Shown in pieces: positions 23,998 to 35,500 of a stretch of DNA of 64,000 bases (its first letter is position 1; each line of letters begins with the position of its first letter). This stretch comes from Chitinophaga varians (lineage in GTDB: Bacteria > Bacteroidota > Bacteroidia > Chitinophagales > Chitinophagaceae). The notes under the pieces were generated by a model. That model was not told the DNA's origin and searched no databases. It was given only the letters and a program-made list of their open reading frames with translations. The position numbers and the translations under genes were made by a program. Where the stretch lies: positions 1,607,333 to 1,671,332 of the forward strand of contig NZ_JABAIA010000003.1 in NCBI RefSeq assembly GCF_012641275.1. The letters are read 5' to 3'.

Positions 23998-25803
23998 CTA
24001 TTGTAATACGTCCAGTATAGGATGATCAATTCCCTGTACCTGTGTTTGGGCCGGTTTAATCAGCTCCAGCACCGTAATTTTATTTTGACCGGTTTTCAGC
24101 CATTCCGCAGGAACATAGAGCGTTTGCTGCGGGCCTACCTGCCAGTAACGGCCCAGGTGATGACCGTTGATCCACACTACGCCTTTGCCCCATTTGCTCA
24201 TGTCGAGGTAAGTATCTCCTTTGGTGTTCAGGGTGAAACTTCCTTCCTTTAACACCGGCGCATCGGCAGCCACCGCGGACGTTTTAACCACAGGCTGCTG
24301 TTCGTACGGAAGCCTGAACTGTTGCCACTGCCCGATGGCTTTTCCGTTAAACAATACCTGTCCGTCTATTCCTTTCCTGTTTTTCAGGAGATAAGGGCCA
24401 AAGTTGATGCGGCCCAGGTTTTCGACCAGGATATCCAGTGTTATCGTACCCTCTGGCAGCGTAATATTGACGCTGTCTTGTTTCAGGCGCCTGTCGAGGA
24501 TGGCAGCCCTTTTACCATTTATGAAAACCAGGCCGTAGTCGCGGAGGTCTTTTATCTTCAAAGTACCGCTGCTGCCGCCTTTAAGGGTAGTACGGTATAA
24601 TACAAAGCCATAGGCCTGTTTCAGGTCTTCGAACGTTAACGGCTGTACGCTTTTCACCGCAGCTGGCAGCTGGCTGAACAGGGCGCCGCTACGTTCAAAA
24701 GTAATCACCGGTGTGGTGATCACCGGCTTTTTTGCCGGCACCTCCGGCAGCGTTGCTCCCGGTGCCAGATGTTTGGCAATGACTTTTCTGAATGCCATGA
24801 ATTTAGGGGTAGCATTTCCGGCTTCATCCAGTGGCGCATCGTAATCGTAGCTGCTGATCTGTGGTGAATAAGGCGCATGATCGTTGTAGTTGGCGCCATT
24901 CATATAACCGCGGGTAGTCCCGCCATGGAACATGTACATATTGATAGAAATACCGGCAGCCAGCACCCGGTCCAAACGGTCAAGGAAATTTTCGTATGGA
25001 ACGGTATGATGTTTTTCTCCCCAGGAGTCGAACCAGGCGGGATACCATTCCGCAATATAGAACGGTCCTTTACCCTGGTGGTTTTCTTTTACCAGTTGTT
25101 TTACTTTTTCGGGATCATCCACGCCGTTCACTGCCGGCAGTAAACCCGGCAGGTGTCCTTTGGCCACGTCTGCCGCCGGGTCGCAGGTATATAACAATCC
25201 ATCGAAACCAGCATCCGTAAACATTTTACGGTTGATCTCCAGGTATGATTTATCATCGGAATAGGAACCATATTCATTTTCGATCTGCACCATCAGAATA
25301 TTGCCGCCGTGATTGACCTGTAAAGGCGCCAGCTGTTTGCCTACCGCTTTAATATAGTTATTGTAGGCCCTGAGGTATTGTGGTTCTTTACTTCTTACTT
25401 CCAGTCCTTTTATTTCCTGCAACCAATACGGATAGCCACCAAACTCCCACTCCGCACAGGCATAGGGACTGGGGCGTAAAATGACCCACATGCCTTCCTC
25501 CTTACATATTTTCACAAAAGCAGCCACGTCATTGTTGCCGGAGAAATCATAGCGCCCCTGTTCCGGTTCATGCATGTTCCAGAATACATAGGTACCGATG
25601 GTGTTCAGGCCCATGGCTTTCGCCATACGGACACGGTCGCGCCACGATTCACGGGGCACCCGCAGATAGTGGATTTCGCCGGAGATCATCTGAAACGGTT
25701 TCCCGTCCAGCAGAAAGGTGGAATCGCCTAACCGGAAAGTGTGCTGTGCGCTTAATTGCACACAGTACAACATCATCAGTATGGCCATGCTGATTTTCTT
25801 CAT
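23998..25803 (-). CDS. GH35 beta-galactosidase, secreted
   Basis: A 601-residue enzyme with a signal peptide (MKKISMAILMMLYCVQLSAQ) and the GH35 barrel: FQMISGEIHYLRVPRESW, GLNTIGTYVFWNMHEPEQG, and WVILRPSPYACAEWEFGG. The acid/base Glu is in MVQIENEYGSY and the nucleophile Glu in FYIAEWYPAWFDSWG. C-terminal beta domains follow. The family removes terminal beta-galactose from oligosaccharides and glycans; the exact linkage is not shown. It lies 10 nt after the GH30 gene and downstream of susC/susD on the same strand, so it is the last gene of a polysaccharide utilisation locus, probably acting in the periplasm. Confidence 0.92.
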   Translation of the reverse strand: MKKISMAILMMLYCVQLSAQHTFRLGDSTFLLDGKPFQMISGEIHYLRVPRESWRDRVRMAKAMGLNTIGTYVFWNMHEPEQGRYDFSGNNDVAAFVKICKEEGMWVILRPSPYACAEWEFGGYPYWLQEIKGLEVRSKEPQYLRAYNNYIKAVGKQLAPLQVNHGGNILMVQIENEYGSYSDDKSYLEINRKMFTDAGFDGLLYTCDPAADVAKGHLPGLLPAVNGVDDPEKVKQLVKENHQGKGPFYIAEWYPAWFDSWGEKHHTVPYENFLDRLDRVLAAGISINMYMFHGGTTRGYMNGANYNDHAPYSPQISSYDYDAPLDEAGNATPKFMAFRKVIAKHLAPGATLPEVPAKKPVITTPVITFERSGALFSQLPAAVKSVQPLTFEDLKQAYGFVLYRTTLKGGSSGTLKIKDLRDYGLVFINGKRAAILDRRLKQDSVNITLPEGTITLDILVENLGRINFGPYLLKNRKGIDGQVLFNGKAIGQWQQFRLPYEQQPVVKTSAVAADAPVLKEGSFTLNTKGDTYLDMSKWGKGVVWINGHHLGRYWQVGPQQTLYVPAEWLKTGQNKITVLELIKPAQTQVQGIDHPILDVLQ

Positions 25804-25813
25804 TGCTAACTGT

Positions 25814-27319
25814 TTATTTTAATTGTTGGGTGACTGTTACTACCGAACGCGCCGGGACAACTATCGTATGCCCGTTGACGTTACCAGGGCGCAGGTTCCC
25901 TTCGTTATTCGTGGTGTAGCTGCGCATAGCCCGAACCGGAATGCCTTTACCACGGACTTCCATCACGGCCGCAGCAGCGCTGTTGTTGACAACCACCATA
26001 GCGAGGCTGTTATCGGCATTGCTGAAGGCAGACACGTAAATGTCTTTCGCTGTGGTGTTGCCTGTCAGCTGCGCATCCACCCGTTGGGCCGCAGGCCTTA
26101 CAAATCGGCTATAGTTGCCCAATACCCATAACATTTTTGTATCGTGTATTTGCCCGTCCGCTTTATTTTTATCTATATAAATCAACCCGTCTTTATAATC
26201 ATAGGGGGAGATGGCCAACCACCATTGCCAGGCCGATGCATTGGCAACAGTGAGATCAGTATGTATCACCCTGGCCACGTACAATGCGGCGTCCATGCCC
26301 AGGTCTACCCTGCTGCCGTTTATTTCTCCGGCATTATCGCCCAGTATACAATATTCGGATTGCCAGAAAGGGATACCTTTCAGCGCGGTATGCAGTCGTT
26401 GGCGTATAGTCATGGCCGTATCCCGGGGAGAAGTAGTAAAATAACTATGTCCCGCTACTGCCCGGTACACATTGGGAGAGCTGCCCAGGTAAACAGGGCT
26501 TTGGGGATCAAAAAAAGACGCTATCTGTGTGCCTTTGGCGGGTTTATCTTCACCCGCGTACAGATAGTTGAGCTTGCCTGCTTCCGGAATTAAAATTTTA
26601 GTGGAAAGCCGGTGCTGGTGAAAGGTTTGGTCCACCGCTTTAACCAGGCCATAGATTTGTTCATTATTATAGGGACAGCCTTCCTGTCCGCCATCGCTCC
26701 AGTCCCATTGCGGCTCGTTAACCGGGCTTACAAAATCGAGGGTTATTCCTGTCACCTGCTTTATGCCCAGTACCACATCTTTCAGGAAGCCGGCCACAGC
26801 GGGATATTGGTCCGGAGACACGTTGCACTGGCCATGACTGGCAAATGCCTTACCGTTACGGGTAAAGGCTACCGGCGGACTATTCAGAAAACCGAGGAAC
26901 TGCCGAACGCCCCTGGCTTTGGCAGCATTTAAAAACCAGAGCTGGCCCGCAGGCTGCTCCCAGTGGTACTGATGATCGGCGCCCAGAAAACAGGCTGCAC
27001 GGCGCCATTCGTCGCGTATGCCGCTGTCGTCGCCCTGTTCGGTACTGCCGGCGCCGATGTTGAACCGCCACATCGACAGGCCGATGCCTTTGGGTTGCCC
27101 ATCTGCTGTTGTATCAGTGCTAAACAGCCAATCAGCCAGCTGGTTTCGTTTATTATCCGGCCAGGTGCCGGTAAACTGGCAGGACCAGGCATCAGAAGCC
27201 GCAAAGTTGTGGACCGTTTGTGCTTTCTTTGAAAGGTCGATATTTACCCGTATCACCTGCTGGGACATGGTTTGTTGCATGACCATACAGCCGAGCAGGG
27301 CGCCCATTAGTTTTTTCAT
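25814..27319 (-). CDS. GH30 family glycosidase, secreted
   Basis: A 501-residue enzyme with a signal peptide (MKKLMGALLGCMVMQQTMS). It has a GH30-type barrel: GIGLSMWRFNIGAGS, the acid/base block FVSPVNEPQWDW and the nucleophile block IPFWQSEYCILG. A C-terminal beta domain runs to the end. GH30 includes endo-beta-1,6-galactanases, beta-glucosylceramidases and xylanases. The sequence and the adjacent beta-galactosidase make a beta-1,6-galactanase my best guess, at moderate confidence. I chose ATG 27319, where the signal peptide starts, over ATG 27361. It lies between susD and the GH35 gene, so it is part of the same locus. Confidence 0.82.
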   Translation of the reverse strand: MKKLMGALLGCMVMQQTMSQQVIRVNIDLSKKAQTVHNFAASDAWSCQFTGTWPDNKRNQLADWLFSTDTTADGQPKGIGLSMWRFNIGAGSTEQGDDSGIRDEWRRAACFLGADHQYHWEQPAGQLWFLNAAKARGVRQFLGFLNSPPVAFTRNGKAFASHGQCNVSPDQYPAVAGFLKDVVLGIKQVTGITLDFVSPVNEPQWDWSDGGQEGCPYNNEQIYGLVKAVDQTFHQHRLSTKILIPEAGKLNYLYAGEDKPAKGTQIASFFDPQSPVYLGSSPNVYRAVAGHSYFTTSPRDTAMTIRQRLHTALKGIPFWQSEYCILGDNAGEINGSRVDLGMDAALYVARVIHTDLTVANASAWQWWLAISPYDYKDGLIYIDKNKADGQIHDTKMLWVLGNYSRFVRPAAQRVDAQLTGNTTAKDIYVSAFSNADNSLAMVVVNNSAAAAVMEVRGKGIPVRAMRSYTTNNEGNLRPGNVNGHTIVVPARSVVTVTQQLK

Positions 27320-27483
27320 GTTCTTAGTAAGCGGTTGCACGCAAAGCCGCATGGTATGCAAGACTTCCCGTAGTAAGATAAGAAGCGTGGTTGCAAGCCT
27401 GTAAAGTAGTAAAATAGTTGCTGAATTTTTTCTAAATCCGGCTTTGCTATTTTACCACTTTACAACGGTCTTGCCTCTATTGG

Positions 27484-29157
27484 CTAGTAACCCGGGTTCT
27501 GTTTCAGGGTGGCATTGGAAGCGAGGATATCTGCTCTTGGAACAGGCAGCCAGTAATTGGCTTCCACAAACAGGCGATTGTCCAACGCCACTTTGCGTGT
27601 ATACGTATAGGTGTTGCCGTTACGGGTGATGGTCATACCATATGCCGGTACATTTTCGGTGACATTGGCGATTTTCCATCTGCGCACATCATAGAAACGG
27701 TGCTCTTCATAGGCCAGCTCCACCTGTCTTTCTCTCCTGATGGCGTCGCGCATCTGGTCTTTTGAAAGCCCGGGCGCCAAAGCCGGCTGCATTACGCTGG
27801 CACGCTGCCTGATCTGGTTAACAGCGTTGTATACGCTGGCATCGGGGCCTACGGCTTCGTTCTGCGCTTCCGCGTAGTTCAGCAGCACTTCCGCATAGCG
27901 GATGTAGATCCAGGGCTGTAATCCGGCCACGTCCCAGGGATTATCGATAGGATTTTTATCGTCCATGAATTTGCGCAGGTAGTAACCGGTTTTGGAGGCG
28001 TTCCAGTTGGAAGGACCGTCCTTGCTGTCTTTGCCGCCAGGCGTGAAAGTCTGTATGGTAGAGCCTCTGTAGGTGGCACCGTTATAGAGAACGGTAGCAT
28101 AAAAACGCGCGTCCCTGTTCGCATACGGATTTTGCGGATCATATCCCGAAGCAGGATCGGTGATAGGCTTGCCATTGTTCATTTCGTAAGCGTCCACCAT
28201 GTTCTGTAAAGGCGTGTTGCCGGCCCATCCGCCATAGCTGTTAGGGCCATTGGAGATCTCCAGGCATACGTGGCGGGCGCCGATAGCAAACTGCCGTGCA
28301 AAAATGATTTCGTTGTTATTGCTGTTCAGGAACAACTGCGTATAGTCGGGCGCGATACTGTATTTGGAGAGCGACATCACTGCTTTGGCAGCATCCGCCG
28401 CAGCCTGCCAGGTGCCTACGTTGTAAAGCGGACTGGCTGCATACAGCAACAGGCGGGCTTTCAGGGCCAGTGCCGCGCCCTGGGTGGCTCTGCCGGGAAG
28501 CCAGTCGGAGCCGTTGTTGTCAACAGGAAGATCTGCCGCCGCTGCGGTCAGTTCAGTAATAACATAATCCATTGACTGCTGAAGGGTGGCCCTGTTGAAC
28601 AATGCCGGGTCACTAAGGTTGTCCTGTAAACTGTATTCTTTATCTCCCATCATGATCACGCCGCCATAGTTACGGATCAGGTCATGATAGCGGAAAGCGC
28701 GGATAAAACGCAGTTCAGCCCGGAGGCGTTTACGGTGGTCAGTGCTCATGACCACCTTGTCAATATTATTGAGGGCATAGTTACATTCCCGGATGCCACG
28801 GTAACTTCTTCCCCAGATAGTACCGGTGATGCCCATGTTTTCCGGCGCCAGCTGGCCCTGTTGCACTACCCAGGTGTTATCATCATTGTTATAAATGGAT
28901 TCATCGGTGATGGAGCTCCACAGTCCATATTCAAACCCTCTGCCAAACCCGGGATTGCTGCCCTCCCCTTCTTTGTCCTGTAGCTTGATGCTCAGATAGC
29001 GGTTGATGACATAGTTTTCAAACAGGGAAGAATCGGCGATGACGGCATCTCCCAGTATTTTATCAGTAGGCGTTACATTGAGAAAATCTTTCTGACAGGA
29101 GGCCAGGAAACCCGCCGCCACTAAAGCCATACCGAATAATATATTTGTCGTTTTCAT
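27484..29157 (-). CDS. SusD/RagB-family outer-membrane lipoprotein
   Basis: A 557-residue lipoprotein with a type II signal peptide (MKTTNILFGMALVAAGFLASC, lipid Cys at 21). The fold shows SusD features: N-terminal FLNVTPTDK, the TPR-like helical part with ELRFIRAFRYHDLIRNYGGVI, and the C-terminal RRERQVELAYEEHRFYDVRRW block. It binds glycans at the cell surface and forms a complex with the SusC transporter encoded just upstream, with 17 nt between them. The GH30 and GH35 genes follow, so the complex should import the oligosaccharide those enzymes trim. Confidence 0.95.
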   Translation of the reverse strand: MKTTNILFGMALVAAGFLASCQKDFLNVTPTDKILGDAVIADSSLFENYVINRYLSIKLQDKEGEGSNPGFGRGFEYGLWSSITDESIYNNDDNTWVVQQGQLAPENMGITGTIWGRSYRGIRECNYALNNIDKVVMSTDHRKRLRAELRFIRAFRYHDLIRNYGGVIMMGDKEYSLQDNLSDPALFNRATLQQSMDYVITELTAAAADLPVDNNGSDWLPGRATQGAALALKARLLLYAASPLYNVGTWQAAADAAKAVMSLSKYSIAPDYTQLFLNSNNNEIIFARQFAIGARHVCLEISNGPNSYGGWAGNTPLQNMVDAYEMNNGKPITDPASGYDPQNPYANRDARFYATVLYNGATYRGSTIQTFTPGGKDSKDGPSNWNASKTGYYLRKFMDDKNPIDNPWDVAGLQPWIYIRYAEVLLNYAEAQNEAVGPDASVYNAVNQIRQRASVMQPALAPGLSKDQMRDAIRRERQVELAYEEHRFYDVRRWKIANVTENVPAYGMTITRNGNTYTYTRKVALDNRLFVEANYWLPVPRADILASNATLKQNPGY

Positions 29158-29174
29158 GATTTAATTTTTGTGTT

Positions 29175-32100
29175 TTACAACTTAACATTTACACCAAGGT
29201 TCACGATGCGCTGTTGCGGATAGAACTGTCCGCTGCTGCTGAAGCCTTCCGGATCGTAATCTTTTACCTGGGTGATGGTGAAAAGGTTAAAGGCATTGGC
29301 ATAGATGCGAAGACCCGCGATCTTCGCGCGTGACAAAGCCGCTGACTGGATGGTATAACCCAGGGAGATGTTTTTCAGGCGAAGGAAAGAAGCGTTGTTC
29401 AGCCAGAATGTGTTGGGACGAAGGCCGCCGTTAACAGAAGAGGAAGCACGTTCATCCACCCGGGGATAAGAACCGTTGGGATTGGACGGGCTCCAGCGGT
29501 TATCGGCCCAGCTGCTGTAAAAGTTACCAATGGTGCCGGATTCAGGAAGCACATATTGGCTGACATGTGTTTGTCCGGCAAACAATACTGACAGGTCAAA
29601 GCCTTTGTAATCGGCAGCCAGATTGATACCGTAAGTGATTTCAGGAATGTTGCCATACTTTGTCCTTACCATGTCATCCGCGGTGATTTGTTTATCACCA
29701 TTGTAATCCTGGTAAATCAGGTCACCCAGCTTAGCATTGGGCAGATGCGGATATTTGGCCAGGTCGTCTGCCGTTCTGAAAATGCCGATAGCATTGTACA
29801 ACAGATAAGTGTTCATAGGGCCACCGGTTTCCCGTTGGTAGGGCAAAGTGCCCACTGCTTCGTCCTTGAAGATGATTTTATTTTTGGCATAGGTTACGTT
29901 ACCCGAAACATTATAGTGGAAGCCGCCGGTAGTGTTATCATATCCGAGCGTAGCTTCGATACCCTGGCTGTTTACCTTACCGATATTTTCTGCCGGCACC
30001 AGCGGGTTGTTTTTATCATATGGGTTCACGATACCGGAAGTCTGCGTCAGCGAAGTTCGCGGCGTCAGTATTTTGGTACGGTGCTGTTGGAAGTAAATAA
30101 ATTCCAGGGAGAAGTGGTCCAGGAAGGTGGCGTTCAGCCCCAGGTCCATCTTTTTTGCCACTTCCCAGGTGATATTGGGATTGGCCAGCTTCACGAGATC
30201 GATACCACTTTGAATTTGTCCGTTGATCACATACTGGTTATAGAAAGAATAGTTGTCGAAATACTGGAACAATCCTACGTTATCATTGCCCAACGTACCA
30301 TACGATCCACGGAACTTCAGGTTGTTAATGAATTTCACCGGTTCAAACCAGGACTCTTTCGATACTACCCAGCCGGCAGACACGGAAGGAAAGAACCCAT
30401 ATTGGTTTCCTTTCGGGAAAGTAGAAGAACCATCTACACGGGCCTGTACTTCCAGCAGGTATTTTTCCAGGTAGTTGTAGGCGATTCTGCCGAAGTAACT
30501 TTTTCTGGTAAAATTGTAGCTGCTGCCAAAATTACTCCTGTCTGTGGCGGCAGCACCCCCTTGCGACAGTTCCGGTGTGAGCGGTGTAGGGAAATTGATA
30601 CGGCCGGCGCTCAGCGTATCTACCATGTTTCTGCTCTGTTCATAACCAATCAACGCATTAACATCGTGCGCGCCAAAACGGCGGGCATAGTTCAGTTTAA
30701 TGTTGGTGGTCAGCAAAGACATATTCCGCTGTTGCTCCATCAGCGACGCTTTGCCATTGGAGCCGCCCACGATCTTAGGCACATAGGTATTGGAGGCTGC
30801 GTCGTATGTGTATTCTTTATAAGGAGTGGAGAATGCCTTGGCAAAGTTCCACGCTTTGTCGGCCGAGAGGAAACCATCGAGTGACAGGCCTTCCACACCC
30901 GGGATAGCATACGATCCTTTCAGGATGCCGTTGAAAACCTGGACAGGGTTGCGGGAAAGGCCGCCGATATCAGTTACCTGCATCACCGGGTTGTTGTTTT
31001 CGATACCGGTAGTAGGCAGGCCATTGGGATACCTGTCCAATACTGTCGGGTAAGCCCGGTAGATACCGCGGAAAATATCTCCTGCCGAAGTGGTGGGATA
31101 CTGGCGGTCTTCCTGTCGGCCGGACAGGTACAGGCTTACTTTCAGGCGTTTGGTGACATCGGCGTCAATGTTTGACCGGAAATTGTACTGGTTGTATTTG
31201 GTGGCGCCGTTTTTATATAGCCCATTTTGCCCGATCATGCCCAGGGAAACATAATACCGTACGTTTTCCCCGCCGCCGTTCACAGAAAGGCTATGCTGGT
31301 TCTGGGTGGTTGTTTTTCGCAGGGTGGCCTTTTGCCAGTCGGTATTCGGATAGTTGACCGGGTCTGAGCCGTCTTTGAACTTTTGCAGTTGTTCTTCTGT
31401 GTAAAACTGGTTCATGCCGCCGGCGGTATTATTATAGTACCGGATTTCATTCATGATTTGGGCATAGGTATAGGCATCTGCCATTTTAGGCAGCCTGGTG
31501 GGAGATGAAAAACCCTGGTTAAAGCTGTAGTTAATGACAGGCTTTCCGGTTTTACCTCTCTTGGTAGTGATGAGCATCACGCCATTGGCGGCCCGGCTGC
31601 CATATACGGCGGCGGAGGCGTCTTTCAGTACCGAGATGCTTTCAATATCGTTTGGGTCCAGCCGTTCGAGGCCGCCGATTTGTCCGGGCACACCGTCCAC
31701 AACAATCAGTACGTCGTTGTTGCCGGTGGTGGCCAGTCCGCGGATGGTAACGGTAGAGCCGTCGTAGCCTGGTTCACCGGAGCGGTTGTTGGCAATTACC
31801 CCGGAGAAGCGGCCGGTCAGGGCATTGGACACGTTGGGCTGCGGGCTTTGTACAATGTCTGCGCCCTTTACCACAGAAATAGAGCCGGTGAGGGTGGCTT
31901 TCTTCTGGGTACCATATCCTACGACCACCACCTCATTTACTGATTTACTCAGGGCGGTGAGCACGATCCGCAGGGGGGCCCCTCCTTTCACAGCTACCCG
32001 CTGCTCGTTATATGACATATGATTAAATAACAAGGTATCTCCGATGGCTGCGCTGACGCTGAATTTTCCATCGCCATCGGTGAGCGCTCCCCCTGTTTTG

Positions 32101-32291
32101 TTTTTTATCCGGATGGTTACCCCGGGAACAGGACTGTTGTCGGCAGACACAGTCCCTGTTACAACGGTCTGCTGTGCCTGAGCACTGCCGGCCAATAATA
32201 TTAATAACAGAAAAAGTAAAGGTGTAAGAATAGGTTGGCTCCGTAAAGGGACAAATAGTTCACGGTCCGTTCCGGATGGAATTTTTTTCAT
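29175..32291 (-). CDS. SusC/RagA-family TonB-linked outer-membrane transporter
   Basis: A 1038-residue outer-membrane protein. After the signal peptide comes a carboxypeptidase-like domain (TVVTGTVSADNSPVPGVTI). A TonB-box-like region and the plug follow (VNEVVVVGYGTQKKATLTGSI, NNDVLIVVDGVPGQIGGLERLDPNDIESISVLKDASA). The remainder forms the beta barrel, ending in RIVNLGVNVKL with the usual hydrophobic terminal strand. It moves oligosaccharides into the periplasm using TonB energy, with SusD as lid. It is the first gene of the locus, 219 nt downstream of the hybrid sensor that likely controls it. Confidence 0.95.
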   Translation of the reverse strand: MKKIPSGTDRELFVPLRSQPILTPLLFLLLILLAGSAQAQQTVVTGTVSADNSPVPGVTIRIKNKTGGALTDGDGKFSVSAAIGDTLLFNHMSYNEQRVAVKGGAPLRIVLTALSKSVNEVVVVGYGTQKKATLTGSISVVKGADIVQSPQPNVSNALTGRFSGVIANNRSGEPGYDGSTVTIRGLATTGNNDVLIVVDGVPGQIGGLERLDPNDIESISVLKDASAAVYGSRAANGVMLITTKRGKTGKPVINYSFNQGFSSPTRLPKMADAYTYAQIMNEIRYYNNTAGGMNQFYTEEQLQKFKDGSDPVNYPNTDWQKATLRKTTTQNQHSLSVNGGGENVRYYVSLGMIGQNGLYKNGATKYNQYNFRSNIDADVTKRLKVSLYLSGRQEDRQYPTTSAGDIFRGIYRAYPTVLDRYPNGLPTTGIENNNPVMQVTDIGGLSRNPVQVFNGILKGSYAIPGVEGLSLDGFLSADKAWNFAKAFSTPYKEYTYDAASNTYVPKIVGGSNGKASLMEQQRNMSLLTTNIKLNYARRFGAHDVNALIGYEQSRNMVDTLSAGRINFPTPLTPELSQGGAAATDRSNFGSSYNFTRKSYFGRIAYNYLEKYLLEVQARVDGSSTFPKGNQYGFFPSVSAGWVVSKESWFEPVKFINNLKFRGSYGTLGNDNVGLFQYFDNYSFYNQYVINGQIQSGIDLVKLANPNITWEVAKKMDLGLNATFLDHFSLEFIYFQQHRTKILTPRTSLTQTSGIVNPYDKNNPLVPAENIGKVNSQGIEATLGYDNTTGGFHYNVSGNVTYAKNKIIFKDEAVGTLPYQRETGGPMNTYLLYNAIGIFRTADDLAKYPHLPNAKLGDLIYQDYNGDKQITADDMVRTKYGNIPEITYGINLAADYKGFDLSVLFAGQTHVSQYVLPESGTIGNFYSSWADNRWSPSNPNGSYPRVDERASSSVNGGLRPNTFWLNNASFLRLKNISLGYTIQSAALSRAKIAGLRIYANAFNLFTITQVKDYDPEGFSSSGQFYPQQRIVNLGVNVKL

Positions 32292-32510
32292 AACGCTTTA
32301 TTTAAATGAGTGATCGGAATGCTGGCGAATTATAATTCTGGTTGATTGGACTGTTTTACTTCAGCCGCTGTGCCCTCGCAATGTACTATGCTGAGCACAG
32401 ACCATAGAGGGGGTAAATCATTAAAAAACGGGGGTAAAATCGTAAAATATCATAGGGGGCATTTTATGCCCCCTATGCCCTAAGTGAGTACAGTGGCGGA
32501 GAAGAGGGAA

Positions 32511-35500
32511 TTATAACTCTTCCTGGCTTTCCGTGATGTTGAAGTCGCGGTTAAAGGAATGCCGGTATTTTTTGACGTAGCTGGAAGGATTCATCCCGAA
32601 CAGTTTGACGAACTGTTCACGAAAATATTTAATATCTCCGATGCCTACCTGGACAGCCGCCTGGGTAATAGTATAGTTTTCCCTGAGCAGCAAAACGGCT
32701 GCTTTCCGGAGCCGGATGGACCGGATAAAGGAATTAATGGTCTGGCCGGAAATGGATTTTACTTTCTTGTATAAGCTCGAGTGGCTCATGCCTATTTCCA
32801 AGGTGAACTTCTTAATGGAAAAGGTCTCGTCTTCCAGGTTGGCTTCTATGATCTCGATACAGCGTTTGAGGAAGTCCTGGTATTCGGCTGGCACCCTGAT
32901 GTTGCTGCTCCGGAGGGTGATCCGGTCAAAGAAGTATTGCTGTAGCAGGTTCCTGTTCTTGATGATGTTGTTCACCTTGGCCATCAGCAGGTCTTTGTCG
33001 AACGGCTTGGTAATATAATCGTCGGCGCCGCCTTCCAGTCCTTTGAGGCGGGTATCGGCGGCAGATGATCCGGTAAGCAGGATCACGGGGATATGGCTGA
33101 TGGTGTCTGTCTGTTTGATCTTAGTACATAACTCTACGCCGTCCATTCCTTCCATCTGGATGTCACTGATCACCAGGTCGGGCATGTATTTCTGTACTGC
33201 CGAAAAGCCACTGAGGCCGTTGTCCGCTTCATAGACCACAAATTTATCCTTAAACAGCTGCTGGAGGTATTGCCTGATTTCATTGTGGTCATCGATGAGG
33301 AGGATAGATTTTTTTTCCGTGATGGTGGTAGTCGGCACATCGGCCTCCTGGATGTCTGTCGTTGCGTCCTGTGCTTCCAGACTGGCATCTGCGTTCAGCT
33401 CTTTCAGAAAGGCGGATTGATATCCGGCGCCTTCCAGTAACGGTGTGCCGGCAAAATGTGCGTCCCCTTTTTTGAGACAAAGCCGGAAGGCAGTGCCTTC
33501 ATTTACCTTGCTCTCGTAGCTGACACTTCCATGATGTTTTTCTATAAAGTGTTTTACCAGGTAAAGGCCAATACCGAAACCAGTCTGTAGTGACTCTTTG
33601 CGGTCCTGCGCCCGCTGGAACTTTTCGAAGATGCGGTTGCCCACGCTGTCTTCAATACCGCAGCCACTGTCCTTGATCACAACGGTTACGGTGTCAGCAT
33701 CAGTACTTACTTCAAAGATAATGGTGCCATTGTCGGGGGTAAACTTAAAGGCATTGGAGAGCAGGTTAAAGATGGCAATTTCCAGTTTTTCACTATCGCC
33801 ATATATCTCTACCTCGGACGGCTGGGCATGAAAAGCATATTGAATATTTTTAACTTTTGCCTGTTGGGAGAAGCAGCTGTATACTTCATGGCACAGGTTC
33901 ACGATATCCAGCCGGGCAATTTTCAGCTGGTCACCTTCCTGGTCGGCCTTGCGGAACAGCAGGAGCTGATCTACCAGGCTAAGCAGGCGCCGGGCATTAC
34001 GGTATACGATGCCAAGGTCTTTGTCGGCTTTTTGCTGCAGCAGCTCTTTCAGCGGGTTGATGATCAGGGTGAGCGGTGTCCGGAACTCATGGGAAACATT
34101 GGTGAAGAAGGACAGCTTCTTTTCATTCAGTTCCTTTTCCTTCTCTTTTTCGAGATAGGCGAGTTTGATTTCATACTTCAGCCGTTCTTCCCTTGCCCGG
34201 TACCGGATATACAGATAGATGGCGCCCACCGTGGTGGTGAGGTAGAGCAGATAAGCCCACCAGGTGCGGTACCAGGGCGGCAATACGATGAGGGAGACAG
34301 TGCGTATTTCCGGGCCCCAGTATCCATCGGCATTACTGGCTTTTATCTCGAAGGTATAATGTCCTTCCTGCAGGTGGGTGTAGTTTGCTGTCCGGGTTTG
34401 ACCGACATAGTTCCAATTGTTGTCCCAGCCCCGTAGCCGGTAGGCGTAACTGATTTTATCGGGCAGCGTGTATTCCAGTGCTACAAAATCGAAGGCAATG
34501 GTGGCTTTGTCGTAGGGCACGGTGATTTCCCGTACTTCCTTTTCCGGTGTTCTGCCGGACACGTAGTTATCCGACTCAGTCACCGGCGCGTTGTTGATAC
34601 TGATGTTTGTGAGCCATACCGGCGGAATAGCGGTATCTGCATACACGCTGTCAGGATAAAAGATATTAAACCCTTTGATACCGCCAAACGCGAGTTCGCC
34701 TGAGCGCAATGCCAGTGCGGCGTTAAAGCTAAACTGATTGCTCTGGAGACCGTCCGACGCGTAGAAGTTGCGGAACGTTTTCTTTACCGGATCAAATTTG
34801 CAAAGCCCGTTGAAGGTGCTGATCCAGATATTGCCTTTGTTGTCTTCCAGCATACGGAGGATGGAATTGCTGGGCAATCCTTCAGTCATGGTATAACGCG
34901 TGTAGGCACCGGTTTGCCGGTTAAAGCGCAACAAGCCGCCGCCATCGGTCCCCACCCAGAAGTTACCGCTTTTATCATGGCAGATGGACCGTACGGTATA
35001 GCCGATATTAAAGCGCTGATGTTTCAGGTGATGTTTGTCTACCCTGATAAGCGAAGAATAATTCCCTCCCCATAGCTGGCCTTCACGGTCTTCTGCCAGG
35101 CACTGCATGTTTACCAGGCTGCTGTCGAAAAGCGTGAACCGGTTTTCCGCCGGATTAAACCGGTACAGCGTACCATTGTTGGTGGTACTGGCCCATAGTT
35201 GTTGTTGCCGGTCTTCATATACCAGCCATACATTATTTTCAGCACTGCGGGTATACGGATTAAAACAGGTGTAATGTTCAAACTTCCCGGTAGCGGTACT
35301 GTAGCGGTTTACCCCGCCAAACCACGTCGATATCCATAGATCGTGATGCGCATCATGAATAATAGATGTAATAAAGTTACTGCTGATGCCTTGCGGCTGA
35401 CGCACATCATGGCTGTAAGCCGTAATGGCGCCGGTTTCCCGGTTCAAGTGTTTCAATCCTGCTCCATCGGTACCTATCCAGATATTTTTAGCATCTTCTT